From Hornefia butyriciproducens (GTDB lineage Bacteria > Bacillota > Clostridia > Peptostreptococcales > Anaerovoracaceae), in contig NZ_VUMZ01000007.1 in assembly GCF_009695915.1 (NCBI RefSeq), positions 62,001 to 126,000 on the forward strand: a stretch of 64,000 nt of DNA, read 5' to 3'. Within the stretch, counting starts at the first letter, position 1. Every line of letters starts with the position of its first letter. Of this stretch, positions 25,350 to 33,826 are shown in pieces. A model generated the notes under the pieces. It made no database searches. It was not told the DNA's origin and was given only the letters and a program-made list of their open reading frames with translations. The translations under genes and the position numbers were made by a program.

Positions 25350-25784
25350 TCAATGTTTCTTAGTTTTGCTGTAAATCTTTATAGTTTCGCTATCATCTCC
25401 GGTATATGTTATGACTTTTGTATATACGCGATATAGCCCGCCGGACACCGTCTTTGTTTTCTCTATGTACGTGACCCTGCTCGAACTGTTCTTCCCCCAG
25501 CTTTTGACAGTATTCCATTCATTGTCTTTTTTTTGCTGAAGATTCATCGTGATTTTCACTCTATCTGCACTGGATTTACGAGTTATTTTAGCTGATGCTG
25601 TCGCCATGTCCCCTGAAATCGACAAATTCGTTGAGGCTGAGCTGATATATTCATATTCATCTATTATTTTCTCCCCAGCCTGATGTTCAACATCTACCGC
25701 ATAAACAGCCACAGTCCCCGATAAAACAACCACCAGCATAAAGCAAATAGCGAATAATGCTCCTCTGCTTACATTCTTTTTCAT
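25350..25784 (-). CDS. Small secreted protein, DUF6147-like
   Basis: A 144-residue protein with a signal peptide (MKKNVSRGALFAICFMLVVV, cleavage near VYA). A beta-rich mature part follows, of the pattern EYISSASTNLSISGDMATAS, KITMNLQQKKDNEWNTVKSW and GGLYRVYTKVITYTGDDSET. This pattern of an immunoglobulin-like strand set in short clostridial secreted proteins recalls DUF6147, though I cannot confirm the match. The gene follows the anti-sigma gene with its own possible ECF-type promoter at 25832-25860. Its role is unknown; it may be an output of the ECF sigma factor. Confidence 0.7.
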   Translation of the reverse strand: MKKNVSRGALFAICFMLVVVLSGTVAVYAVDVEHQAGEKIIDEYEYISSASTNLSISGDMATASAKITRKSSADRVKITMNLQQKKDNEWNTVKSWGKNSSSRVTYIEKTKTVSGGLYRVYTKVITYTGDDSETIKIYSKTKKH

Positions 25785-25831
25785 AATGCAAAACCCTCCT
25801 CGCTGTATTCTGAAATAACATTTCTATACAT

Positions 25832-25860
25832 AATAACGAGGAGAGTCTCTGAAACGTGAC
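25832..25860 (-). promoter_or_regulatory. Candidate ECF-sigma promoter of the secreted protein gene
   Basis: The minus strand reads GTCACGTTTC (25860-25851) and CGTTATT (25838-25832). The AC and CGT elements are about 17 bp apart, as in AAC...CGT-type ECF promoters. No good sigma-A pair fits better. It lies downstream of an ECF sigma/anti-sigma pair, so it may be a target. Confidence 0.45.
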
Positions 25861-25886
25861 ATCTTATTTTATTTTTTTTAATTTTT

Positions 25887-26534
25887 TCACTCTATCACCC
25901 GAATCAGCTCATCATAACTCACGTTGCCTGTCAAATCATAGACATACTTTCCATCATCCCAAACGATTACCCAGGTATCTTCATCATGTATTGCAATTGC
26001 ATCATGCCCATCAACTTTGAAGGTCTTACGTTCGTCGCTCTCAGCATTCAGATACATCTTTGTATCATCTGCCACAGACTGCTGGAGCGCAATGAATTTA
26101 CCGTCATGGTTCTCATAATTTACATAATAACCGCTGTCGTGCCTGCTCTCTTCCTTCACCGTGAACCCGTCGGGAATTTTCAGTTTTCGGATCTTAAATC
26201 CGCCAGTTTCACTGTCCGTATTCTCCCGATGGAATTCTATTATCCATTCTACAGCCTTTTTTTGAATGTTCCAGATAACAGACGGCTTTACGATTGCGAT
26301 TGAGACCACTGCCGAGGTCATCACAAGCGCTGCAATCACAGCGATAACCGCGGCTTTTCTTATTCTGAAATGCGGCACAGGGACATAGTGTCGCTCGGAG
26401 AACCTCACATAAGACAAAATTTTTTCTTCAAATTCCTCAGTGAAACTGTGTTCCGGCGAATTGACGGAGTCCTTTTCAATTGTGTTGATTTCTTCATCAT
26501 ATATCAATACAAGTGCTTCCCTTATTCTTTCCAT
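25887..26534 (-). CDS. Anti-sigma factor-like membrane protein (DUF4367)
   Basis: A 215-residue protein with a cytoplasmic N-terminal part (about 1-58) and one membrane helix (KAAVIAVIAALVMTSAVVSIAIV, about 60-82). The extracytoplasmic domain has the DUF4367 pattern, including FKIRKLKIPDGFTVKEE, GYYVNYENHDGKFIALQQS and a final VIVWDDGKYVYDLTGN with the ELIRVIE end. The N-terminal part is the likely sigma-binding region. It starts 1 nt after the sigma gene, so the pair forms a sigma/anti-sigma operon. The inducing signal is unknown. Confidence 0.85.
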   Translation of the reverse strand: MERIREALVLIYDEEINTIEKDSVNSPEHSFTEEFEEKILSYVRFSERHYVPVPHFRIRKAAVIAVIAALVMTSAVVSIAIVKPSVIWNIQKKAVEWIIEFHRENTDSETGGFKIRKLKIPDGFTVKEESRHDSGYYVNYENHDGKFIALQQSVADDTKMYLNAESDERKTFKVDGHDAIAIHDEDTWVIVWDDGKYVYDLTGNVSYDELIRVIE

Positions 26535-26535
26535 C

Positions 26536-27060
26536 TTATTCTCCCAACCGTTTTTTCAGCATTTCCCGTCCTCGATGCAGACGTTTGCGAATTGTTTCCG
26601 GACTCACTCCGAGGAAAGCTGCTATTTCGACAGCGCGATATCCTGCCACCGCATTCAGCCACAAAACATCTCTGTATTTTGCCGGCATTTCCTTCAAAAC
26701 ATCAACAACATCTCTCAGTTTTTCTGGCGTATTTTCGTCCGTCCCTGCATAACCTCTGACCGGCTGTTCTTCATTTAACTCACCTGTAAAAGCCTTTCTT
26801 TTACGAAGCAAATCAATTGAAATGTTCTTAATAATAATAACGAGAAAATTTCTAGTTTCGTGACATTCAATCTCACCGATTTTTGAAAAATTCTTTGCCA
26901 CGCGAAAAAAGGTTTCATTTACAGCATCTTCAGCATCTTCATAGTCTTCAAGGGCATTATACGCAACGTAAAACAACAGATTCTTATATCTGTGATACAG
27001 TTTCTCAAATTTTGTCTGTTCCTCAGGCGTATCTACAATCTGTAAGAAAATAGCGAGCAT
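26536..27060 (-). CDS. ECF-type RNA polymerase sigma factor
   Basis: Group IV sigma-70 factor of 174 residues. Region 2 spans about 18-90 (YHRYKNLLFYVAYNALEDYEDAED, ETRNFLVIIIKNISIDLLRKR). Region 4 spans about 115-172 (LPAKYRD-like MPAKYRDVLWLNAVAGYRAVEIA, GVSPETIRKRLHRGREMLKKR). The start follows GAGAGGGATGACAG. It is promoted by TTGCAT-17-TATAAT at 27128-27156 and followed directly by the anti-sigma gene. It may control the secreted-protein gene at 25350. Confidence 0.92.
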   Translation of the reverse strand: MLAIFLQIVDTPEEQTKFEKLYHRYKNLLFYVAYNALEDYEDAEDAVNETFFRVAKNFSKIGEIECHETRNFLVIIIKNISIDLLRKRKAFTGELNEEQPVRGYAGTDENTPEKLRDVVDVLKEMPAKYRDVLWLNAVAGYRAVEIAAFLGVSPETIRKRLHRGREMLKKRLGE

Positions 27061-27127
27061 CTGTCATCCCTCTCATGTTGCTGTCAAGGCTGCACAATAT
27101 CGACAAAAAAGAAAATTTCTTCCTTTT

Positions 27128-27156
27128 ATTATAATTCTGCAGCAAAATAAATGCAA
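27128..27156 (-). promoter_or_regulatory. Sigma-A promoter of the ECF sigma gene
   Basis: TTGCAT (27156-27151) and TATAAT (27133-27128) lie 17 bp apart on the minus strand, giving a leader of about 60 nt. The 327-nt gap 27061-27386 otherwise holds the rubrerythrin control region and no gene. Confidence 0.72.
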
Positions 27157-27275
27157 TATTTCCCCATATCACATAACTGCGTCGATAAGTTCTTTTTTCA
27201 GCTTTACCGCCGTCTTTAACCTGTTTCCCCCGCATCATTTTCCTCGCTTCTGTAATTTATTTGTAAAAAAATAAA

Positions 27276-27311
27276 ATTAGACTGTTTCTAATCCTGATTC
27301 TGTGGTAGAAT
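27276..27311 (+). promoter_or_regulatory. PerR-box-like operator and -10 of rubrerythrin
   Basis: ATTAGA-CTGTT-TCTAAT (27276-27292) is a perfect 17-bp inverted repeat. Read as TTAGACT-G-TTTCTAA it follows the 7-1-7 PerR/Fur box plan and agrees with TTATAAT-N-ATTATAA at 10 or 11 of 14 arm positions. A TAGAAT box at 27306-27311 could be the -10, which puts the operator over the -35 region. Control by PerR is inferred; no perR gene is in the window. Confidence 0.55.
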
Positions 27312-27386
27312 AAAAGTGTTACAGCAAATGATTGTGACAAACCGACATAAAAGTTTATATATTTTCAACCAAGGAGGTACATGATT

Positions 27387-27929
27387 ATGAAATGGGTATG
27401 TTCAGTTTGCGGATACGTTTATGAAGGACCGGAACCCCCGGCACAGTGCCCGGTATGCAAGGTTCCTGCAGATAAGTTTGTGAAGCAGGAGGACGAGGTT
27501 TCCTGGGCGGACCAGCATGTGGTCGGCGTTGCCAAGGGCGTAGATCAGGAGATCGTAGACGGTCTGAAGGCGAACTTTGAGGGCGAGTGCTCCGAAGTCG
27601 GAATGTATCTTGCGATGGCGAGAGTAGCGCACAGAGAAGGTTATCCGGAAGTCGGCCTGTACTACGAAAAGGCCGCTTACGAGGAGGCTGAGCACGCAGC
27701 GAAATTTGCAGAGCTGCTGGGCGAAGTCCTGACGGATTCCACCGAAAAGAACCTGTCCATGAGAGTGGATGCGGAAGCAGGTGCCTGCAAGGGCAAGAAG
27801 GATCTGGCGACCAGAGCCAAGGAGCTTGGTCTTGACGCGATCCATGACACCGTCCACGAAATGTGCAAGGACGAGGCGAGACACGGTGCGGCCTTCAAGG
27901 GACTGCTTGACAGATACTTCGGCAAATAA
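27387..27929 (+). CDS. Reverse-type rubrerythrin (N-terminal rubredoxin, C-terminal di-iron domain)
   Basis: Peroxide/oxygen-detoxifying NADH-dependent peroxidase component of anaerobes. The rubredoxin-like iron site comes first (CSVCGY and CPVCKV within residues 4-26). The ferritin-like four-helix bundle comes second, with glutamate/histidine ligands in [22 protein letters not shown] and [11 protein letters not shown]. This reversed order is typical of clostridial revRbr. AAGGAGG is 9 nt before the ATG at 27387; an in-frame ATG at 27381 is too close to it. A PerR-like box precedes it and a strong terminator follows at 28017. About 180 residues. Confidence 0.95.
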   Translation: MKWVCSVCGYVYEGPEPPAQCPVCKVPADKFVKQEDEVSWADQHVVGVAKGVDQEIVDGLKANFEGECSEVGMYLAMARVAHREGYPEVGLYYEKAAYEEAEHAAKFAELLGEVLTDSTEKNLSMRVDAEAGACKGKKDLATRAKELGLDAIHDTVHEMCKDEARHGAAFKGLLDRYFGK

Positions 27930-28016
27930 AAATATACAGAGAAGGATGAAATTCCTGTCAGTCGCTCGTCCGCAGGCGAGCCCGGGACAGGTACCATCCC
28001 CGAGCTCATAAAAGGA

Positions 28017-28059
28017 GCCGCTGCATCAGACGGTTTAGCGATGATGCAGCGGCTTTTTA
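28017..28059 (+). terminator. Terminator of rubrerythrin
   Basis: GCCGCTGCATCA and TGATGCAGCGGC form a 12-bp stem followed by TTTTT. Confidence 0.93.
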
Positions 28060-28173
28060 CGTCCTTATATTATCTTGTCTTGTGTCTTTTCTTCTCTCTT
28101 CGGTGCCTGCGGGGCTGCAGCCGTTATGGGTTCAGTCTCAAGCGCTCAGCGAATTCGCAGACAAAGCCTGGCG

Positions 28174-29178
28174 CTAAAGTCCTTTGATGATCCTTCGCAG
28201 CTCGTCCACATCCGTAATCTGGTTCACCTGCCGGCGAAAGGCTGCGCTTCCCGGAATTCCGCGGATATACCATCCGCAGATCTTGCGCATCTCCCGAACC
28301 GCCGTGTAGTCGCCCTTCCAGCCGGTCAGGTCATCCAGATGGCGCAGCAGCATTTCCCGGATCTCCTGAAGCGATGGCGGCGGAACAGGCGGAAGTCCCT
28401 GCCAGTCGCGGCTGAGATCGCGGAAAAGCCATGGATTTCCCAGCGCACCCCGGCCGATCATCACCAGGTCGCAGCCCGTCTGTTCCATCATCGCGCGGGC
28501 AGAGGAAACATCGGTCACATCGCCGTTTCCGATGACCGGAATCTTTACCGCCTGCTTAACTGCCGCAATCGCGTCCCAATCCGCCTTTCCGGTATATAAC
28601 TGTGCACGGGTCCTTCCGTGAACCGCTACCGCGGCTCCGCCGCCGGCTTCAATCGCCTTGGCCGTTTCCACTGCGTTATTCTCGCCTGCACCGTAGCCGA
28701 TCCGGATCTTCGCCGTAACAGGCTTTGTCGTATGCGCCACCGCCGTAGCAACGATCCTCTCAATCCTGACGGGATCCTTCAGCAGCGCGGAACCGTCACC
28801 GTTGCGCACCACCTTCGGCATGGGACAGCCCATATTGATATCCAGCAGAGCGTGGCCGTACTGCTCCAGTTTCTCCGCCGCGAAGGCGATGACCTCCGGT
28901 TCGCTGCCGAAAATCTGACAGGCGGTCGGGCCCTCGTCATCATACAGCGCCAGAAGCTTTTCCGTCTTCCGGTCGCCGTAATACATTCCCTTGGCGCTGA
29001 CCATTTCCGAATACGTCAAAGACGCCCCCATCTGCCGGCAGATGCGCCGCATGGGAGCGTCGGTAATTCCCGCCAGAGGTGCGAGGACAAAGGGATTCTC
29101 CAGCTTCAGTTTCCCGATGGATACACATTCCCCTGCCTTCGCTTCTCTCGTTCCGATGTCTGTTTCGTTATGATTCAT
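28174..29178 (-). CDS. dusB: tRNA-dihydrouridine synthase DusB
   Basis: FMN enzyme that reduces uridines in the tRNA D-arm. The 334-residue protein has the TIM-barrel start FVLAPLAGITDAPMRRICR, the substrate loop YSEMVSAKGMYYGDRKT, the active-site cysteine motif NMGCPMPKV (Cys at about 104), the FMN-phosphate site VIGNGDVTD and MIGRGALGNPWLF. It overlaps coaX by 4 nt (ATGA). It closes the tilS-ftsH-pucR-coaX-dusB operon. The coaX-dusB pairing also occurs in Bacillus-group genomes. Confidence 0.96.
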   Translation of the reverse strand: MNHNETDIGTREAKAGECVSIGKLKLENPFVLAPLAGITDAPMRRICRQMGASLTYSEMVSAKGMYYGDRKTEKLLALYDDEGPTACQIFGSEPEVIAFAAEKLEQYGHALLDINMGCPMPKVVRNGDGSALLKDPVRIERIVATAVAHTTKPVTAKIRIGYGAGENNAVETAKAIEAGGGAAVAVHGRTRAQLYTGKADWDAIAAVKQAVKIPVIGNGDVTDVSSARAMMEQTGCDLVMIGRGALGNPWLFRDLSRDWQGLPPVPPPSLQEIREMLLRHLDDLTGWKGDYTAVREMRKICGWYIRGIPGSAAFRRQVNQITDVDELRRIIKGL

Positions 29179-30014
29179 CGCGTCTCTTTATCACAATCAC
29201 ATTTCATTTTATCTTTGTGGATATGGCGGCTGCGGCGGTTCTTGCGGTAAATGATCTCCAGACCCTCGAGAGTCAGAAGCTTGTCCACATAATCGATGCA
29301 TCCGACGCCGCTTTCAATCATGGAGGCCAGACCGCCGGTGGCGACCACCTTGACCGGCCTGTCTGTATCGGTCAGTTCCTCCAGTTCCTTCTTCATCTTA
29401 CGCACCATGAATTCCACCATACCCATGTGTCCGTATATCAGTCCCGACTGCATACTCTGAATAGTGTTTCTGCAGATGGCCGTTCCCGGCTCCTCCAGTT
29501 CCACCTTCGGAAGCATCGCAGTCTTCTGGAAAAGCGCCTCCGAGGAAATTTTCAGTCCCGGCGCGATAGTTCCGCCGAGATATTCCGCCTTGTCGGTAAT
29601 CGCGCAGAACGTGGTCGCGGTGCCGAAATCGATGATGATCAGAGGCCCGCCGTACTTGTTATATGCGGCGACGGCGTTCACGATCCGGTCCGCCCCCACC
29701 TGCTTGGGATTGTCATACTTCACAATCAGCCCGGTCTTGACACCGGACTCCACCACGATGGCTCTCCTGTTGAAATACTTCTGCGACATGTGCTGTACCG
29801 TAAACAGCACTGACGGGACGACGGTGGAAATAATCACATCCCGGACCTCGCTCATCACCAGTCCTTCATAATCAAAGAGCTGGCGGACAAGCATGCCGTA
29901 TTCGTCCGCGCTTTTGTTGGGATCCGTCTCGATCCTCCAGTTCGTCACCAGCTTTCCGTCTTTGAACACTCCAAGTACGGTATTGCTGTTTCCAATGTCA
30001 AAGGCTAATAACAT
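29175..30014 (-). CDS. coaX: Type III pantothenate kinase
   Basis: Phosphorylates pantothenate, the first committed step of coenzyme A synthesis, and is not feedback-inhibited by CoA in this type. The 279-residue protein has the ASKHA phosphate-1 motif LLAFDIGNSNTVLGVF (2-17), the substrate segment GADRIVNAVAAYNKYG, phosphate-2 IIIDFGTATTFC and the adenosine site VVATGGLASMI. The C-terminal 20 residues are unusually rich in Lys, Arg and Cys (KNRRSRHIHKDKMKCDCDKE), which is not typical. GGATAAGGAGAAG precedes the start. It overlaps dusB. Confidence 0.96.
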   Translation of the reverse strand: MLLAFDIGNSNTVLGVFKDGKLVTNWRIETDPNKSADEYGMLVRQLFDYEGLVMSEVRDVIISTVVPSVLFTVQHMSQKYFNRRAIVVESGVKTGLIVKYDNPKQVGADRIVNAVAAYNKYGGPLIIIDFGTATTFCAITDKAEYLGGTIAPGLKISSEALFQKTAMLPKVELEEPGTAICRNTIQSMQSGLIYGHMGMVEFMVRKMKKELEELTDTDRPVKVVATGGLASMIESGVGCIDYVDKLLTLEGLEIIYRKNRRSRHIHKDKMKCDCDKETR

Positions 30015-30032
30015 CTTCTCCTTATCCTTCAG

Positions 30033-31613
30033 TTATTTAACGACTCTCTCCAGTCTTTTCAGCGCCAGGGCCATCGTGAGACCCGGGATAACACGATTCC
30101 CGGTAATCTCCGCGCCCAGAATCTCATTAATTCTCTTCAGTCTGTACTGAACTGTATTCGTATGGATTCCCATAAACACACTGGTCTTGCTGCTGTTCAT
30201 GCCCGCATCGAGCACAAAGGTCTCCAGCGTTTCCAGAAGCTGTCGCGCTTTATTCTCTCCGACCTCACGCCTGAACGGCTCCAGAAGATCCATATAGTTT
30301 TTCTTCAGGTAACCTCCCTGTACCTGCAGGTTGATGCAGTTGGAAACCAGCGCCAGCTCATATTTTGTAAACACCCTCTTGTACGGGAAGACGCTCTCCA
30401 CGAAGGTCCAGGTCTCACCGATCAGACGGAACGCATCCGCCGCACCCTCGATACCGTCGATTCCGGTGGCGTGGAAAATCCGCACTGTCTTGTTGCCCTC
30501 CTTCAGGCGGTCAAACAGATGAAGAACGCCCATTTTCTGTGTGGTTTCGCTGTCCTCCGGTTTGTTCCCGTTTTTCAGGATCACGCCGTAGGTTTCCTCA
30601 CCCTCCGCGATACACATGACTTCGAGATTTTCCTCCCGCTCGCAGGCCGCTATGATTTCATGCCCCTCAGGAGTCTCGATCCCTTTCGCATAGAACACGC
30701 CGAGGATGTTCTCACTCACGATTTCCATCTCGTCCTTGAGCGAGTAGGCAAGACTTTTGTTGGAGCGGATCAGCGCCTTGATAAATTCCGCCCTCACATC
30801 CCGCTCCGGCGTGTACTTCCACATACCCATGGCCAGCTCGATGATTTCCGCCAGTTTAGTGATCTCTCCGGCAGAATAATTGTCGTCGTTATCCACGATG
30901 AACAAAAAATATTTCTCACTGTTTATGGTAATCGGGCCCCAGTAGGTGAGCACACCGTTGACATCGATAAAGGTGTAGATGCCCGACTTCTCCACGTCTC
31001 GTTCTTTTCCGGCGCGTATGGCGTCAGCGATGGTTGTCCTCTGCCGCGTCTCCACCGTCAGAATCGGGTTGAAATCTCTGGACAGGAGCACCACCTGAAA
31101 TTCATTGCTGACCGCCGCCTCCTTCAATGCTGCCTGGAAACTGTTATGCTTTTCAAAATCCAGCAGATGGTAGATCGTGTTGTTAATCAGCCCGTTCTTG
31201 AAATTATCGCCGTAGAGCAGCTTGTCCATCACCTGCTCGATCGCTTCGGAATACACCGCTTTGTTATCCGGCGGAATCACGATAAGCGGAAGCCCGGACT
31301 CCTCAGCCGCCGCCACAACGGCTTTGTTCAAAGAGTCCGCTCCCTGAGGCAGATGAAACACCGCCAGCGCGGCGACGCCGGCTTTCCCCAGCGCCTGAAC
31401 GATCCTCGTCTTCTCCTCGTCCGTGGGCACGCCGCGGAAAGAGGTGAGCAGAAGCTGCTCCCTGACGCCGTTCTCCGCTGCTGCTGCATCAGCATTGTCA
31501 GCGTCAAGAAAGGAAATGGACCGCACTCTGTTGTCAATATTCCTTTTGCCTGCCAGCAATACGCCCGGTGTAAACGCTTCCAGCTCCAGGCAATCCTTTA
31601 CAGTAACTTTCAC
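30033..31613 (-). CDS. PucR family transcriptional regulator
   Basis: Regulator with an N-terminal PucR sensing domain (about 1-125, with TSFRGVPTDEEKTRIVQALGKA). A degenerate GGDEF-like CdaR middle region spans about 290-400. The C-terminal HTH_30 spans about 455-524 (LLETLETFVLDAGMNSSKTSVFMGIHTNTVQYRLKRI with N at the turn). The 526-residue length is standard. The start is a GTG that overlaps the ftsH stop (GTGA). Relatives control purine or amino-acid catabolism, but being inside the ftsH-coaX operon suggests another or a global role. The ligand is unknown. Confidence 0.9.
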   Translation of the reverse strand: MKVTVKDCLELEAFTPGVLLAGKRNIDNRVRSISFLDADNADAAAAENGVREQLLLTSFRGVPTDEEKTRIVQALGKAGVAALAVFHLPQGADSLNKAVVAAAEESGLPLIVIPPDNKAVYSEAIEQVMDKLLYGDNFKNGLINNTIYHLLDFEKHNSFQAALKEAAVSNEFQVVLLSRDFNPILTVETRQRTTIADAIRAGKERDVEKSGIYTFIDVNGVLTYWGPITINSEKYFLFIVDNDDNYSAGEITKLAEIIELAMGMWKYTPERDVRAEFIKALIRSNKSLAYSLKDEMEIVSENILGVFYAKGIETPEGHEIIAACEREENLEVMCIAEGEETYGVILKNGNKPEDSETTQKMGVLHLFDRLKEGNKTVRIFHATGIDGIEGAADAFRLIGETWTFVESVFPYKRVFTKYELALVSNCINLQVQGGYLKKNYMDLLEPFRREVGENKARQLLETLETFVLDAGMNSSKTSVFMGIHTNTVQYRLKRINEILGAEITGNRVIPGLTMALALKRLERVVK

Positions 31614-33751
31614 AGCCGTTCGCCTTCTTTCTCATCCGCAGAATTCTCCCCCTCCGGGTTATTCTCCTCTGTCCGGCGCGGTGCATCCTGAGCCTCCGGT
31701 GCATCCTGCTCCGGGCTCTCTGCCTCCGGCTCCGGCTCACTCTGTGCCGGAGTGCTCTGTACCTCCGGTTCGTCCGGTTCGTCGTCATCGTTCAGGTAAT
31801 CGGTGTCGTATCTGGCAAGTTCCGCTGCCAGGCGCGCCTCCTCTTCCCTGCGCAGACGCTCTGACTCTTCCGCCTCCCGGGCATTCTGCCGACGGATCTC
31901 AGCCTCTTTTTCCATGACCTGCTGCTCCAGTTCCTCCGCGGTCACCTTCCCCGTGTACAGAGCCTCAAACTGCTCACCGTCCAGGGTTTCGACACGCATC
32001 AGAGCCTGTGCAACACGTTCCAGCTTGTCCATATTCTCCTGCAGGATTTTTTCCGTCATGCTGTACGCTTCCTCAATAATCCTGCGCACCTCGGTATCGA
32101 TCTCCATCGCGACGCCCTCTGAATAGGACTTTGTCTTAGAATAGTCCCGTCCGAGGAAGACATCGCTGGAATCACTGTAATTCACCGGTCCGATCTTGGA
32201 GCTGAACCCGTACTTGGTAACCATGTCGCGGGCCGTCTCCGTCGCCCTCTGAATATCGTTGCTCGCTCCGGTGCTGATATCATCCAGCGTCAGCGCTTCT
32301 GCCACTCGGCCGCCCAGAAGGTGCTGGATCTCATGCTCCATGTCCTTCTTGGTTCCATAAGAGCGATCCTCCGTAGGCAAAGACATCGTGAAACCTCCGG
32401 CCTGCCCTCTGGGGATGATGGTGATCTGATGAACCGGATCGGAACCCGGAATACTCCGCATCACAATCGCGTGGCCCGCCTCGTGATACGCCGTCAGTCT
32501 CTTTTCTTTTTCGCTGATCACACGGCTCTTCTTGGCGGGGCCGGCGATCACCTTGGTCGTCGCCTCCTCGATTTCCGCCATGCGGATTCTCCTGCCGTTT
32601 CTTCTGGCCGTAATCAGCGCCGCCTCGTTCAGCAGATTCTCCAGGTCCGCCGGCGTGAAGCCCGGAGTTCTTCTGGCCAGGATCTCCGGCGAAACCTCCT
32701 CTGACAGCGGTTTGTCCTTGGAGTGAACACGGATTATCTCCTCTCTGCCCTTAACGTCCGGAATGCCGATGACAATCTGACGGTCAAAGCGTCCCGGTCT
32801 CAGCAGAGCCGGATCCAGAACGTCCGGACGGTTTGTCGCGGCCAGAATGATGATACCGGAATTCTCTCCGAATCCGTCCATCTCAACCAGCAGCTGATTC
32901 AGCGTCTGCTCCCGCTCGTCGTTGCCGCCGCCCAGTCCGGCGCCTCTCTGACGTCCCACCGCGTCGATCTCGTCGATAAACACGATGCAGGGCGCATTTT
33001 TCTTGGCCTGCTCGAACAGGTCTCTGACACGGGACGCACCGACGCCGACAAACATTTCAACAAAGTCGGAGCCGCTGATCGTAAAGAACGGCACTCCCGC
33101 TTCGCCCGCTGTCGCCCGCGACACGTAGGTTTTTCCTGTTCCCGGAGGGCCGACCAGCAGGATTCCCTTGGGGATTCGCGCGCCGACCTCCTGATATTTC
33201 CTCGGATCCTTGAGGAAGTCCACGACCTCTTCAAGTTCCTCCTTCTCCTCTTTCAGACCCGCGACATCCGCGAAGGTAATCACCTTCCCGTCGCCCTTAT
33301 ACAGTCTGGCCTTGCTCTTTCCGAACTGGAACGCCTTGCCGTTGCCTCCCTGATTCATCATCAGATAGAACAGGAAGCCGAGGGCGATCACCATAATAAT
33401 GGTGGGCAGTATCTGCAGAATCGCACTGCCTGAGCTCGGCGGCTTGCTGTAATAGGAAATTTTGCCGCTGCTGATTCCCTTGGTGATATATTTCTGGAAC
33501 AGCCACTGCTCATCCACGATGTTGTTGCAGTAGGCGTACACATATTCCTTGTCGCCGATCTTTCCCGTAACCTTATAGTCCGAGCCGATGCTGATTTCGG
33601 TAATCTTTCCCTGCTCCAGGTACTGCACCAGCGTGGAATATCTTACCTTCTTGTTGCTGGCGCCGGCGCCGCCCTTGTACAGAACTGCCGCACCGAGAAC
33701 CAGTCCGAATATCACGAGATATATGACGATGTTCTTCGCAAATCGTTTCAA
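31610..33751 (-). CDS. ftsH: ATP-dependent zinc metalloprotease FtsH
   Basis: Membrane AAA+ protease that degrades short-lived and misassembled proteins. It has two membrane helices ([41 protein letters not shown]), Walker A GPPGTGKT, Walker [12 protein letters not shown], the SRH stretch RPGRFDRQI and the zinc site HEAGH. The start is unclear. A TTG at 33751 (leading to [12 protein letters not shown], 713 aa) has GGAGGG 10 nt upstream, whereas the longer TTG at 33808 has none. The last ~90 residues are a Glu/Pro/Asp-rich tail longer than usual. Adjacent tilS and downstream pucR are on the same strand. Confidence 0.95.
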   Translation of the reverse strand: MKRFAKNIVIYLVIFGLVLGAAVLYKGGAGASNKKVRYSTLVQYLEQGKITEISIGSDYKVTGKIGDKEYVYAYCNNIVDEQWLFQKYITKGISSGKISYYSKPPSSGSAILQILPTIIMVIALGFLFYLMMNQGGNGKAFQFGKSKARLYKGDGKVITFADVAGLKEEKEELEEVVDFLKDPRKYQEVGARIPKGILLVGPPGTGKTYVSRATAGEAGVPFFTISGSDFVEMFVGVGASRVRDLFEQAKKNAPCIVFIDEIDAVGRQRGAGLGGGNDEREQTLNQLLVEMDGFGENSGIIILAATNRPDVLDPALLRPGRFDRQIVIGIPDVKGREEIIRVHSKDKPLSEEVSPEILARRTPGFTPADLENLLNEAALITARRNGRRIRMAEIEEATTKVIAGPAKKSRVISEKEKRLTAYHEAGHAIVMRSIPGSDPVHQITIIPRGQAGGFTMSLPTEDRSYGTKKDMEHEIQHLLGGRVAEALTLDDISTGASNDIQRATETARDMVTKYGFSSKIGPVNYSDSSDVFLGRDYSKTKSYSEGVAMEIDTEVRRIIEEAYSMTEKILQENMDKLERVAQALMRVETLDGEQFEALYTGKVTAEELEQQVMEKEAEIRRQNAREAEESERLRREEEARLAAELARYDTDYLNDDDEPDEPEVQSTPAQSEPEPEAESPEQDAPEAQDAPRRTEENNPEGENSADEKEGERL

Positions 33752-33826
33752 TTTTCTGTTTCCCTCCGCTGTATTCTCTTTGAGTTTTAATTTGTTTTTT
33801 TCTAACAAATTAACTCATTAATTTTA

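Noticed and set aside
27023-27238. 71-codon minus-strand frame upstream of the ECF sigma gene
   Set aside because: It overlaps the sigma start in another frame and contains the sigma promoter; no family match.
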